64,000 bases of DNA from JAQIBY01 sp963676165 (GTDB lineage Bacteria > Bacteroidota > Bacteroidia > Bacteroidales > ML635J-15). The DNA lies in assembly GCA_963676165.1 (NCBI GenBank), contig OY781043.1, positions 868,001-932,000 on the forward strand. Reading direction: 5' to 3'. Position 1 is the stretch's first letter. Each line of letters starts with the position of its first letter. Of the stretch, positions 35,390-45,622 are shown one piece after another. A program made the position numbers and the translations under genes. The notes beneath the pieces were generated by a model that was not told the DNA's origin, ran no database searches, and saw nothing but the letters and a program-made list of their open reading frames with translations.

Positions 35390-38300
35390 ATGATAATTAT
35401 GAATATAAGATGTCTAGCTTTAATATTAATCTTTTTGTCTTTTTTTGAGATTGTTAATTCGCAAGATATATGGGGAGATACGCATATTATTTGTCCTGAA
35501 GAGCCATATCGTATGTATAATAAGTTGGTAATTGATGTCGATCTAGATGGAGATAATGATGTTTTAGCAATTGGTGAATATCCTGGAGGGTATATAAGTG
35601 GAGGGTACCAGTTTTATTGGTATGAAAATCTAGATGGTAATGGTAAATTTAGTGACTATCAATATTTGAGTACTTTTTCTGATATTTCAATATCAGATTG
35701 GCGAGCACTGGATTTTGATAATGATGGAATTGAAGACATAATATTTATTAGTCCACTAAAAGAATTGTTCTTTATGAAGGGGACATCAAGCGAGGAGAGA
35801 TTTGTTTCGCCTACTTTTTTAACAGATGTTACAGGAGTTATTTTTGATCGGAATATTATTGTGAATAACATTACCAACGATGAATTTGCCGATTTGTTAT
35901 TTATAAAATATGTAAATGGCAAACATCATTTAATGGTTTATTACAATTATGACAATTATATTTTTAATAGTTTGCCAATTGATTTATTAGAATTTGGAGA
36001 TTTTTGGAAGAGTATTTCGGTTGGGAATCTTGATAGCGATACATTGCCTGAGATATTGGCGGTGCAAAATGATAGCCTTCTTATTTATCAAATGTCTTCT
36101 TATTATAGCTTGGGAGAACAGATTTTTATTGATACACTCGAACAGTTTGTAGGGAAGGTCAAAGTTGGTGATATAAATGGGGATGACCAGAATGATATTA
36201 TGATTAAATATGAAAATGATTTTCGATGCTATGAAAATCAGAATGATGGTCAAAATTTCGTTCTTCATGATGATTCTATTTTTGAACAGTTTTCTGGTGT
36301 CGAATTCTTATATGATTTGATGTTGAGTGATATTGATTCTGATGGGGATCTTGATATTCATTTTGTGAAATATTTTCTTTCATTGGGGTACTCGACGATT
36401 TGTTGGGTTGAAAATCAGACCGGTTTTTTTGAGAGTTTTGCCTCTCATCAGATTAATAATTTTCTGGATATTGCATATCCTGAGGATGTTATTTTAGCAA
36501 ATTTTGATGAAGATCCTGCATATGAATATTTAGGACTAGATATGTATTTTGAACAGTATAATGATCTTTATTGGATTGATGATATAAATAATTTAGATTC
36601 TACAAGTCGAAAACAGATTATTGAACCATTTTTTGCTAATTTGAGAGGGCTTGATTTGGCGGATATGAATAATGATGGTCAAATTGATGTTGTTACAGCT
36701 AGTTACAGAAACGGGCTATCGCTTTATTTGCAGGAGGATGAGGAGGTTTGGTCGCGTTTAATTATTACTGATAGTATAACTCGCTATTATAATATCGAAG
36801 TAGGAGATTTTGACTTAGATGGAGATAATGATGTTGTGGCTGGAGTTCACTATAATCCTTCTGGAAATTTAATTCTCTGGGAAAATCTTGGGAATAATAG
36901 GTTCAATATTAAACAATGTATCCCTTTTAACTACTCTTATCACCCACACAAATTTAAATTTGTTGATATGGATTCTGATGGTGATTTAGATATTTTTTTT
37001 AGTGCAAGTGGCACAAACTTTAATCAAAATTTCTTTGCTTGGGTTGAAAATGAAAATGGACTTGGAGATTTTGGTCCAATACAAATTGTGAAATACACTT
37101 CAGAGAATAGTTATGATTTCTGTGTGTCAGATTTTACACAAAATGGATATCCAGATGTATTCTTGTCTGATGGAGAGAATTTGTTGTTTTTTGAAAGTGC
37201 TTTTGCTAGTGGGGGAAATTGGGTGTCTGAATTAGTTAGTGCAGAAGGAGAACATAAATCTTTAAAAGATGTGGATGTGGATGGAGATGGAGATGATGAT
37301 CTCCTATTGGTTTTATGGTCTAATTATAGTCTTTATAGGGAAGTAGGATGGTATGAAAATGATGGAACTCTCCCTTTGGGTGAATACCATTCATTAGTAC
37401 AGAGTGTTAAAGAGATAACAGATGTGTTGCCGTTGAATGATTTAGAACAAGATACGAGTAATATTGTTGTGAGAGCAAATGATTCAATTTTTTATTTTCA
37501 ATATGATGTTGAACTGGCTTTGGCTTCTGAATTATATCGTGTAGGTGGAGATAATATGTATAAGCTTATTGCTGCAGGAGATATTGATTCTGATGGTGAA
37601 GATGAAATTGCTTTAGTTAAGGATGGGTATTCATATGTTGAAAATGATATTGTTTGGATCGATATTAATCCAGATGTCTCATCAAGTTTTTATGATGATA
37701 CTTTATTTGTATGTTCTGAAGGAGAGGTCTCTTTAGATATAAATACTTCAAATGTAGAGTTGATTCAATGGCAAATGATAAATCAAGATGAGTTTGTAAC
37801 TTTGGTTGACGGCATGCAATTTGAAGGCGTTGATAGCTCTACTTTAATAATAAGTAATATTGGCTTGTTGGACTCTGTAAATTATTTTAGGTGTTTTGTT
37901 TCAAATCAAAATAATTCCTTAATTACTGATACGTTGATTGTTGTCAAACAAGACAGTGAGAGTCCTGTGCCGTTGCAATATCCATTGCCAGTTTTGCAGT
38001 TTGAATGCCAATCTGATAGTATTTTGATCCCTCAAGCTTTGGATAATTGTAATGGGCTTGTTTCTGCGATAACAAATGATCCTGTTTTTTATGATGAAGC
38101 TGGTGAGTATTTAATTACTTGGATATATGTTGATTCTTCTAATAATGAATTTATTCAGAATCAAGTGGTTGTTGTTTCAAATCATATAGCACCTTTGCCT
38201 GTGGTTGAAAACCTGGAGGTTGTTCATGTGAATTGCTGTGCACAAGAACCATTTTTGCCTATAGCAATGAGCTATTGTGGTGATACTATATGGGGGGAGA

Positions 38301-39154
38301 CTAGTACAGAATTCCCAATTTGTGAACAAGGTGAGCACCAGGTTGAGTGGGTGTATATTGATGAGAATGAAAATACTTTTGTTCAATTTCAGACAATTAT
38401 TATTGATGATGATATCCCACCTGTCCCAATTGTAGATGAATTGTCTGATCTGTTAGTACAGTGTGAGTTGTTAAGTTTTGATGTGCCCGTTGCAATAGAT
38501 AATTGCTCTGATACAATTTTGGGTATTGCGAACTTAAATCCTCCTTTATATGCTCCTGATACATTAACTCTTGACTGGCTGTATGTTGATGGAGCGGGAA
38601 ATGCGTCCACTCAAAGTCAAAATGTGTTTTTAGTTGATACGATAAGTCCAGAATTCATCTGTAATGATTTTACTCGGTCCATCTCAGAAATAGATAGCTT
38701 ATATTGTGTCTTGGGCGGTGAGCTAGATATTATAGCTCAGGATGATTGCAGTATGTTTAGTGTTTCAAATGATTGGAATGGTTCTTCTAGCTTATTTTCA
38801 GAGTGTTTTAATCTGGGTGTCTATGCTGTTAATTGGAAGGCTGTTGATTGTGCCGGAAATGAGACGGATTGTCAATCTGTAATCACTATCGAAAATAGTA
38901 GTCATTTAAGTTCTAGTGGTATTTCTGATGTGTCTGTGTATCCAAATCCTTTTTCTGATAAAATATTTATACATTCAGATTTGGGCAGAGGGTTTCAGTT
39001 GAAAGTTAAGTCAGTACAAGCAGAACTGGTTTTTGAGAAAAATTCTTCTGATGTTTGTGAAGTTGTTGAGCTTTCTCATTTGTCAAATGGTCTTTATTTC
39101 TTTGAAATTATTATAGATGAAAATATATATGTTTTTGAAATTGTTAAACAATAA
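35390..39154 (+). CDS. T9SS-secreted FG-GAP/VCBS-repeat protein
   Basis: 1254 residues with a signal peptide (LALILIFLSFFEIVNSQ). Residues ~45-770 are FG-GAP/VCBS-type beta-propeller repeats with calcium-loop-like motifs (DVDLDGDNDVL, DFDLDGDNDVV, DIDSDGDLDI). An Ig-like linker follows, then three HYR-like repeats of about 75 residues with paired cysteines (~865-1090; LQFECQSDSILIPQALDNCNG is typical). The C-terminal ~80 residues are a T9SS sorting domain (SVYPNPFSDKIFIHS). ATG 35399 is an alternative start. It lies four bases before a paralog of the same architecture. A role in adhesion or matrix binding is inferred. Confidence 0.87.
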   Translation: MIIMNIRCLALILIFLSFFEIVNSQDIWGDTHIICPEEPYRMYNKLVIDVDLDGDNDVLAIGEYPGGYISGGYQFYWYENLDGNGKFSDYQYLSTFSDISISDWRALDFDNDGIEDIIFISPLKELFFMKGTSSEERFVSPTFLTDVTGVIFDRNIIVNNITNDEFADLLFIKYVNGKHHLMVYYNYDNYIFNSLPIDLLEFGDFWKSISVGNLDSDTLPEILAVQNDSLLIYQMSSYYSLGEQIFIDTLEQFVGKVKVGDINGDDQNDIMIKYENDFRCYENQNDGQNFVLHDDSIFEQFSGVEFLYDLMLSDIDSDGDLDIHFVKYFLSLGYSTICWVENQTGFFESFASHQINNFLDIAYPEDVILANFDEDPAYEYLGLDMYFEQYNDLYWIDDINNLDSTSRKQIIEPFFANLRGLDLADMNNDGQIDVVTASYRNGLSLYLQEDEEVWSRLIITDSITRYYNIEVGDFDLDGDNDVVAGVHYNPSGNLILWENLGNNRFNIKQCIPFNYSYHPHKFKFVDMDSDGDLDIFFSASGTNFNQNFFAWVENENGLGDFGPIQIVKYTSENSYDFCVSDFTQNGYPDVFLSDGENLLFFESAFASGGNWVSELVSAEGEHKSLKDVDVDGDGDDDLLLVLWSNYSLYREVGWYENDGTLPLGEYHSLVQSVKEITDVLPLNDLEQDTSNIVVRANDSIFYFQYDVELALASELYRVGGDNMYKLIAAGDIDSDGEDEIALVKDGYSYVENDIVWIDINPDVSSSFYDDTLFVCSEGEVSLDINTSNVELIQWQMINQDEFVTLVDGMQFEGVDSSTLIISNIGLLDSVNYFRCFVSNQNNSLITDTLIVVKQDSESPVPLQYPLPVLQFECQSDSILIPQALDNCNGLVSAITNDPVFYDEAGEYLITWIYVDSSNNEFIQNQVVVVSNHIAPLPVVENLEVVHVNCCAQEPFLPIAMSYCGDTIWGETSTEFPICEQGEHQVEWVYIDENENTFVQFQTIIIDDDIPPVPIVDELSDLLVQCELLSFDVPVAIDNCSDTILGIANLNPPLYAPDTLTLDWLYVDGAGNASTQSQNVFLVDTISPEFICNDFTRSISEIDSLYCVLGGELDIIAQDDCSMFSVSNDWNGSSSLFSECFNLGVYAVNWKAVDCAGNETDCQSVITIENSSHLSSSGISDVSVYPNPFSDKIFIHSDLGRGFQLKVKSVQAELVFEKNSSDVCEVVELSHLSNGLYFFEIIIDENIYVFEIVKQ

Positions 39155-39158
39155 TTTG

Positions 39159-42100
39159 ATGAAGTGTTTTTGTGGATTCACTTTTTGGTTTCTTATGTTT
39201 GTTTGTGGTGTTAGTTCTGCGCAAACATTGAGCTTTATTGATTCTGAATATATTCATGTCCCTGACTTACCTGCTGTTGAAAAGGTGTTTTCTATTGATG
39301 TTGAAAATGATGGGGATTTTGATCTTGTTGCAGGTAGTTATTTGAAGTGGAAGGTTTTTTTTAATGATGGAAACGATGTTTTCGCAGAATCCATTGACTT
39401 GCCAAGCGTTCGAGAGGTATTTGTAATTGATGATGTTAATAATGATCAGTTTAAAGATTTGATAGTAAGAAACTCAGATAATAGACCGGAGGTTATATTT
39501 TTTGATTCAATATCAAATTCCTATGAGCAGCGGCAGATAATAAAAGATTCTAGTATGCTTATTCATGATATGTTGTTTCATGATACTGATGATGATGGAG
39601 ACAATGATTTACTTATTAGTTTTGTAAATGATGATCATATTTTAAAATTTGAGAATTTGACTGGTTTTGGTCATTTTGGCTCCCCTGACTATCTTGATCC
39701 TGTAGGCTATGTTGAAGAAGGAACTTTTGTTGATTTAGATTGTGATGGAAATCCTGATCTTATTTCAAAAACGCTTAGCGGATATTTGAATGTAAATATT
39801 GCTTCTTCTGATTATTCTGAATTTTTATGGTCGGAAGAAGTTTTGCCTTTCTCTATGGATCGATATCAAATAGTTGATTATGATTATGATGGAGATTTTG
39901 ATATTGCTTTTATTCAAGATGGAATATTACATTGTGTTGAAAATCAGGAAGGTGTTTTTAATAGTTTTGATACACATTATCCATTCACGGATGTAAGTTG
40001 GTTTTTGTTTTCAGATATGGAAAATGATTCTGCAATGGATGTTTTAATTGTTAAATCATATGAAGATTTTATTCTTTATAAAGGAGTGCAAAATCAACCT
40101 CTTGTTTTTGAAGATTCAGTTTCATTTCATGCCCCCTTGCTTCATTATACAAATTTTGAAGTGTCATTTCAAGATGTGAATGGAGATTTAATAAAGGATT
40201 TACTCGTTGCTTCTGGGTCTGAATATGCATTATATTACCTGCAACAAGAAACAGATACCTTGCTTTTCCCTAATACGCAAATTGTTAACCAATTTGTGGG
40301 TAGACCAGTTAGTTCTTATTTCGTTGATTATGATGGTGATTCAGACTTGGATGTTCTTAGTTTTCAGTCGATAGGGGTGGAGTTTAGTCTTTATGAAAAC
40401 CTTGAAGGTGAAGCTGGTTTTTCTTCACAAATAGGTGTAGATACACTCTATGGAGGACTTATAAATCATACTTATGCTGATTACGACCAAGATGGTGATG
40501 TTGATGTTTGTTTAATTGCAGAAATGAGACATCAAGATTCGTGTCAGATTCTTTATTATGAGTTTGATCAAATGTTGAATAAATATAGTTTACCCCAAAT
40601 TATTGATGTGTTAGCAGTTTATCCTGATATTTTAGAGTCGGCTTCAGTAGATGGTGACTCATACCCTGATTTGGTTTTGTATCTTGAAACAGATACCCTA
40701 AGAACGATAATTAATTATAAGTATGATTCTGGTTGGATTCATAATCCCGATACAGTTCTTTCTAATGTTGGATATGTCAGGAGTTTAGATGTGGTTGATT
40801 TAAATAATGATGCTTTCCCCGAATTAGTTTGTAAAATACTGACACCTTATAGATTAGAAGTTGCATACAACAATAATGGCACCTATTCTCCTTTTAGTAG
40901 TGTAATTCACGAGGGGTTATATAGAGACATACAAATTAAGGATTTTAACCAAGATGGCTACATGGATGTTATTGTTAATGAGAGTGCAGGGCAATTATTT
41001 TATCTAAATAATGGTTTTGGAGAATATTCGTTGTATTATGATAATATTGATATTGTCAATAATAATTTGATAGAAAATGAATTTTCGATTGCTGATGATT
41101 TTGACACTGATGGAGATATAGATATTATTAGGGGTGGTATGGGTTCTCCTCAAACATATATTCTTGAGTGTGTTCAAGAGGATACTGTTTTTGTTACTCA
41201 TGAAATACAGTTTGCTTGTAACTATTTGAGTCATGTAGATGTTGGAGATTTGAATGCAGATGGTTATTTAGATTTACTTTACACATTTAATTCTTCTATT
41301 GAATGGTATGAGAATATGCCTGATATTTCATGTGAAGTTGAAAGTTTGGATTATCAACTTTGCGAATCTGAAAATACTCAAATTCCAATGGAAGTTACTA
41401 ATTACAATAATGCAGTATGGCAATATTTTTTCGAGGGGGAGTTTCATGATGTAGCAGATAATATACCAGGAGTTTATGGTTACTCTCCGAACTTAATTAT
41501 TAATCAGGCACTCCCAGAAATTGATGATATGATTTTTCGTTGTATTTATTCAAATCCCAATGATACTTTAATTTCTGATACTATACATTTAAGTATCGGA
41601 GATACTATACCTCCAAGTCCAATTTGGGATACACTCCCAGTAATAACTGCATCTTGTTCGATTGAATTAGATAGTTTGCCACTTGCCACGGATAATTGTG
41701 ATGGAGAAATAGTTGGAAGTACACTTGATCCCATGTTTTATGAGGGTGTTGGTAGTTATGTGGTAACTTGGGATTATATTGATAATCACAATAATATAAG
41801 CCATCAAAATCAATTAATTGTTATTGATGAAAATGATGAAGAACCTCCTGTCCCTATAGAAAATAATATTGACATTTCACTATATCAATGCAATTATCAA
41901 ATGGAAAATCCTCCACTTGCACTTGATAATTGCGATGGGATTATACAGGGTGTGACAACAGATCAGACGGAGTTTTCAACTAATGGGGAATATAGTATTT
42001 TGTGGACTTATTCAGATAGTGTTGGTAATACTACAACTCAAAGTCAAACAATAAGGTTGTTTGATTATGATGGACCAGTCCCTTTAGTAGAGAATCTACC

Positions 42101-43274
42101 TCAAATTTACGAATCTTGTGGTTTTGTTCTGGATGATATTCCTGAAGCATTTGATGAATGTACTGGGCACGTTATGGCGACTACTAATAGTCAACTTGAG
42201 TTTGATTCGCAAGGGGAATATTTAGTTTACTGGAGCTATACAGATGGAAATGGGAATAGTGTATATCAAGTGCAGATAGTTTCTATTAGTGATTCAATCT
42301 CTCCTGTTCTTGAGGTTCCATTTGAGGATACGATTGTCGTAAATTGTGAATATGAAATTGAATATTTTCCAACTGCACTTGATAATTGTGCAGGACAAAT
42401 TGTCGGTTTTACTCAGGATAGCTTATATTTTAATGAGCCTGGTGTTAATGAGGTAAATTGGATATTCGATGATGGGAGTGGAAATGTCTTACTGTGGGAG
42501 CAAATTGTAATCATTGAAAATGATGAGCCCCCAATACCGCAAGTTGATAACCTTGTAACCGTTTTTGGGACATGTGCTATTGATTCTATTTCACCTCCTG
42601 TTGCAATGGCTTATTGTTCAGACTCGGTTTTATATGCAACTTCAAATGTTGAATTCCCTGTGACAAATTATGGGACAACAATCATAACATGGACTTTCGA
42701 AGATGAATTTGGAAATCTAGGTTACCAATTTCAAGAAGTTAATGTCATAGATGATGTTCTGCCAAATATAGAGTGTGTTGGAGAGCTGGATGTTATAATT
42801 GATGATTCATTAAGTGAGTTTTTTGTTGCAGATGATTCATTAGACCCCTTAAATGTTTCAGATAATTGCGAATTAGCTGTATTATATAATAGCTACAATA
42901 TGCAAAGTACGATTGAAAATGCGATGTTTTTGCCTGGTTTTCATGAAATTGTTTGGACGGCTGAAGACCAGTTTGGGAATTCTAATAGTTGTACCTCGTA
43001 TTTAGAAGTGATTTCTGAAAATGGTGTTTCTGATATGATTAATAGTCAGTTTTATTTATTTCCAAACCCAGTTAGGGAGTACTTTGTGATTAGTCACCCG
43101 GATTTATTGAATGTAAATGTTACAATATTTAATTTACAAGGAGTTAAAGTGTTTGATCTTGAAGAATACGAATTGGGTGAATTAATTGATGTTAGTGGTT
43201 TTGCGCCAGGTGTTTACCTCGTAAAGGTAAATGGTCTTAATTGTTATTTTACTCAAAAACTTACTAAGCTCTAA
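39159..43274 (+). CDS. T9SS-secreted FG-GAP/VCBS-repeat protein, second paralog
   Basis: 1371 residues from ATG 39159, where the signal peptide begins (FCGFTFWFLMFVCGVSSAQ). This start is four bases after the preceding stop. The architecture mirrors its neighbour: FG-GAP repeats (DVENDGDFDLV, DTDDDGDNDLL, DYDGDSDLDVL), an Ig-like linker, five HYR-like repeats with cysteine pairs, and a T9SS type-A domain (YLFPNPVREYFVISHP). The four-base gap implies co-transcription and probable translational coupling. The two proteins may assemble together on the surface. Ligand unknown. Confidence 0.87.
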   Translation: MKCFCGFTFWFLMFVCGVSSAQTLSFIDSEYIHVPDLPAVEKVFSIDVENDGDFDLVAGSYLKWKVFFNDGNDVFAESIDLPSVREVFVIDDVNNDQFKDLIVRNSDNRPEVIFFDSISNSYEQRQIIKDSSMLIHDMLFHDTDDDGDNDLLISFVNDDHILKFENLTGFGHFGSPDYLDPVGYVEEGTFVDLDCDGNPDLISKTLSGYLNVNIASSDYSEFLWSEEVLPFSMDRYQIVDYDYDGDFDIAFIQDGILHCVENQEGVFNSFDTHYPFTDVSWFLFSDMENDSAMDVLIVKSYEDFILYKGVQNQPLVFEDSVSFHAPLLHYTNFEVSFQDVNGDLIKDLLVASGSEYALYYLQQETDTLLFPNTQIVNQFVGRPVSSYFVDYDGDSDLDVLSFQSIGVEFSLYENLEGEAGFSSQIGVDTLYGGLINHTYADYDQDGDVDVCLIAEMRHQDSCQILYYEFDQMLNKYSLPQIIDVLAVYPDILESASVDGDSYPDLVLYLETDTLRTIINYKYDSGWIHNPDTVLSNVGYVRSLDVVDLNNDAFPELVCKILTPYRLEVAYNNNGTYSPFSSVIHEGLYRDIQIKDFNQDGYMDVIVNESAGQLFYLNNGFGEYSLYYDNIDIVNNNLIENEFSIADDFDTDGDIDIIRGGMGSPQTYILECVQEDTVFVTHEIQFACNYLSHVDVGDLNADGYLDLLYTFNSSIEWYENMPDISCEVESLDYQLCESENTQIPMEVTNYNNAVWQYFFEGEFHDVADNIPGVYGYSPNLIINQALPEIDDMIFRCIYSNPNDTLISDTIHLSIGDTIPPSPIWDTLPVITASCSIELDSLPLATDNCDGEIVGSTLDPMFYEGVGSYVVTWDYIDNHNNISHQNQLIVIDENDEEPPVPIENNIDISLYQCNYQMENPPLALDNCDGIIQGVTTDQTEFSTNGEYSILWTYSDSVGNTTTQSQTIRLFDYDGPVPLVENLPQIYESCGFVLDDIPEAFDECTGHVMATTNSQLEFDSQGEYLVYWSYTDGNGNSVYQVQIVSISDSISPVLEVPFEDTIVVNCEYEIEYFPTALDNCAGQIVGFTQDSLYFNEPGVNEVNWIFDDGSGNVLLWEQIVIIENDEPPIPQVDNLVTVFGTCAIDSISPPVAMAYCSDSVLYATSNVEFPVTNYGTTIITWTFEDEFGNLGYQFQEVNVIDDVLPNIECVGELDVIIDDSLSEFFVADDSLDPLNVSDNCELAVLYNSYNMQSTIENAMFLPGFHEIVWTAEDQFGNSNSCTSYLEVISENGVSDMINSQFYLFPNPVREYFVISHPDLLNVNVTIFNLQGVKVFDLEEYELGELIDVSGFAPGVYLVKVNGLNCYFTQKLTKL

Positions 43275-43300
43275 TTTTTTTATGCTTTAAAACAAAATAA

Positions 43301-43331
43301 TTTGAAAAATCTATTTTGTCTGCTAATTTTA
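43301..43331 (+). promoter_or_regulatory. promoter of the isocitrate dehydrogenase gene
   Basis: TTTG at 43301-43304, a 19-base spacer, then TAATTTTA at 43324-43331 (one mismatch to TAnnTTTG). Confidence 0.55.
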
Positions 43332-43374
43332 CATTTCATTTTTAGTGAGAAAATAACTTAAATAATTCATAATT

Positions 43375-44574
43375 ATGGCAAAACGTACAATTGTTAGTTT
43401 ACCTGGAGATGGCATCGGTCGCAGTGTGTTAGATGCTACAATTCGTGTATTGGAAGCTGCTGGTTTTGAAGCAGATTATGTTGAAGGTGATATCGGATGG
43501 GAATTCTGGAAAACGGAAGGTAATCCATTACCACAACGTACTATCGACTTGCTCGAAAAGCATAAAGTTGGTCTTTTTGGTGCAATTACATCAAAACCAA
43601 AAGATGAAGCATTTGATGAACTCATTCCTGAATTGAAAGATAAAGGACTTGTGTATTCTTCTCCAATCGTTGGATTGCGTCAACATTTTGGACTTGATAT
43701 TTGCCTTCGTCCATGTAGAACTTACAAAGGGAATCCATTAAATTTCATTCGTCGTGGAGCAAATGGTGATGTTGAAGAGCCAATGGTAAATGCTGCTATC
43801 TTCCGTCAAAATACTGAAGGACTTTATGGTGGTGTTGAATGGTCAAATCCTCAAGGAGTTGTTTATGACGCTTTAATGTCTCATCCAAAATTTGAAAAGA
43901 ATTTTGGAAAAGTTCCACAAGAAGAAGTATCTGTTTCTACTCGTATCTTCACTAAAAAGGCAACGGAAAGAATTCTTCGCGCTGCTTTTGAACATGCAAA
44001 AGAATTTGGTTTCGATAACATTACTGTATGTGAAAAACCAAACGTTATCCGTGAAACATCAGGTATGATGTACAAAATGGCGCTTGAACTTCATAAAAAT
44101 GAATATCCAAACATTTGGGTTCGTAATACCAACATTGATGCACAAATGATGTGGTTAACCAAAAATCCTGAAGATTATGGAGTAATTGTAGCAGGTAATA
44201 TGTTTGGTGATATCGTTTCTGATGGTTTTGCCGGATTGATCGGTGGACTTGGTTTCGCTTGCTCTGCACAGTTTAATCTAGAAACCGGTATTGGTTTATT
44301 TGAACCTACTCATGGTTCTGCTCCAAAATATGCAGATTATGATGTGTCAATTGTAAACCCAATTGCAATGATTGAATCTGCTTGTATGATGCTTGACTTT
44401 ATTAAAGAATACGATTATGCGAAGAAAATTCGTGCTGCTGTTGCAGAAGTTATCGAAGAAGGAAAAGTTCGTACTTACGATATGATGAAAATGCGTGGTA
44501 AAGCTGACGTTATTGAGCATGGTGCTGCTAGTACTGACGAAATGGCTGATGCTGTAATCGCTAAACTAAAATAG
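43375..44574 (+). CDS. icd: isocitrate dehydrogenase, probably NADP-dependent
   Basis: 399 residues of the isocitrate/isopropylmalate dehydrogenase family. Signatures: SLPGDGIGRSVLDATIRVL at the N-terminus, substrate-binding arginines in VGLRQHFGLDICLRPCR, and NMFGDIVSDGFAGLIGGLG near the metal site. The cofactor segment HGSAPKYADYD carries Lys-Tyr at the positions that favour NADP in E. coli Icd. The NAD-linked and isopropylmalate enzymes have other residues there. It converts isocitrate to 2-oxoglutarate, the substrate expected for KorAB at 53-56 kb. A strong terminator follows, so it is probably monocistronic. Confidence 0.85.
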   Translation: MAKRTIVSLPGDGIGRSVLDATIRVLEAAGFEADYVEGDIGWEFWKTEGNPLPQRTIDLLEKHKVGLFGAITSKPKDEAFDELIPELKDKGLVYSSPIVGLRQHFGLDICLRPCRTYKGNPLNFIRRGANGDVEEPMVNAAIFRQNTEGLYGGVEWSNPQGVVYDALMSHPKFEKNFGKVPQEEVSVSTRIFTKKATERILRAAFEHAKEFGFDNITVCEKPNVIRETSGMMYKMALELHKNEYPNIWVRNTNIDAQMMWLTKNPEDYGVIVAGNMFGDIVSDGFAGLIGGLGFACSAQFNLETGIGLFEPTHGSAPKYADYDVSIVNPIAMIESACMMLDFIKEYDYAKKIRAAVAEVIEEGKVRTYDMMKMRGKADVIEHGAASTDEMADAVIAKLK

Positions 44575-44593
44575 TATTAAAATTACTCAATTG

Positions 44594-44621
44594 AACCGCC
44601 TCCTGACGAGGCGGTTTTTTT
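44594..44621 (+). terminator. rho-independent terminator of icd
   Basis: A perfect nine-pair GC-rich stem (44594-44602 with 44608-44616) followed by a T run to 44621. Confidence 0.93.
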
Positions 44622-44662
44622 GTGCCGTAATATTGCGTAAATTAGCATGAAAAATAAGTAAT

Positions 44663-45622
44663 ATGCTTCTCAAAATAACCATTATCCTGTCTGTTGTTTT
44701 TCAAGTAATTGCTGCCTTGATGGCAATACGCTTAACGAAAAAGACAAAGTACAATCTTGCATGGATGCTTATAACCATCGGTATTGCAGCCTTGCTAATT
44801 CGACGAATTGTTGAATTCCTACCTTTGGTTAGCGATTTTCAACCTCAGGATTTTCGCTTGCTTTACATTTGGGTTGGCGCAGTTAGTTCATTGTTCTTTG
44901 CGATGGGAGTTATCTTAATCCGACAAATTTTTAACTACATTGCTCGTGTTGAGTCCGAACGTAGAAGTGCAGAAAGCAAAATGTTGGCTTCAGTTATTGC
45001 CGCGGAAGAATCTGAACGAAATCGATTGTCACGGGAGTTGCACGATGGATTAGGTCCAATAATGTCTGCAATTAGGATGTCAGTATCTGCTATTGAAAAA
45101 AATGCGGAAAGTGACAGTCAAAAGCAATTGGCGCAAAATGCAAATCTGCTTGTGCAAGAGGCTCTTAAGTCGGTGAAAGATGTTTCAGCTAACCTTTCTC
45201 CTCAGATGCTGAATCACTTTGGATTGTATAAAGCTTTATCAAATTTTATCCGAAAAATGAATGACTCGAAACAGTTGAGTATTCTGTTTCATATGAATAA
45301 ACCTGAGCATCGGTTGAATGGAAAGACAGAGATTATTCTTTATCGGGTTGCTTGTGAGTTAATCACAAATACTGTGAGACATGCCGAAGCAAAGAAAGCA
45401 GAGCTTGATATTCATGTGGATAAGAATTTTCTTTCCCTCGATTATTGTGATGACGGACATGGTTTTGATGTGGATGAAATTCTTGTCAAGCAATATGGGA
45501 TGGGAGTTTCAAATATCTATTCGAGAATATCATCTTTGCACGGTAGTGTAGATGTGCATTCCGATCCGGGAAAAGGCATGAATGTGAAAATTTATATACC
45601 TTTGGGGCATGACAAATCGTGA
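44663..45622 (+). CDS. NarX/NreB-type sensor histidine kinase
   Basis: 319 residues. Three membrane helices occupy about residues 1-95, with almost no periplasmic domain. HisKA_3 dimerisation domain: phospho-acceptor His127 in NRLSRELHDGLGPIMSA. HATPase domain at about 215-315 (YRVACELITNTVRHAEA, GMGVSNIYSRI). It overlaps the LuxR-type response-regulator gene by 14 bases. The lack of an extracytoplasmic sensor suggests an intramembrane signal. The next genes downstream are the proposed sulfonolipid pair. Confidence 0.9.
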   Translation: MLLKITIILSVVFQVIAALMAIRLTKKTKYNLAWMLITIGIAALLIRRIVEFLPLVSDFQPQDFRLLYIWVGAVSSLFFAMGVILIRQIFNYIARVESERRSAESKMLASVIAAEESERNRLSRELHDGLGPIMSAIRMSVSAIEKNAESDSQKQLAQNANLLVQEALKSVKDVSANLSPQMLNHFGLYKALSNFIRKMNDSKQLSILFHMNKPEHRLNGKTEIILYRVACELITNTVRHAEAKKAELDIHVDKNFLSLDYCDDGHGFDVDEILVKQYGMGVSNIYSRISSLHGSVDVHSDPGKGMNVKIYIPLGHDKS

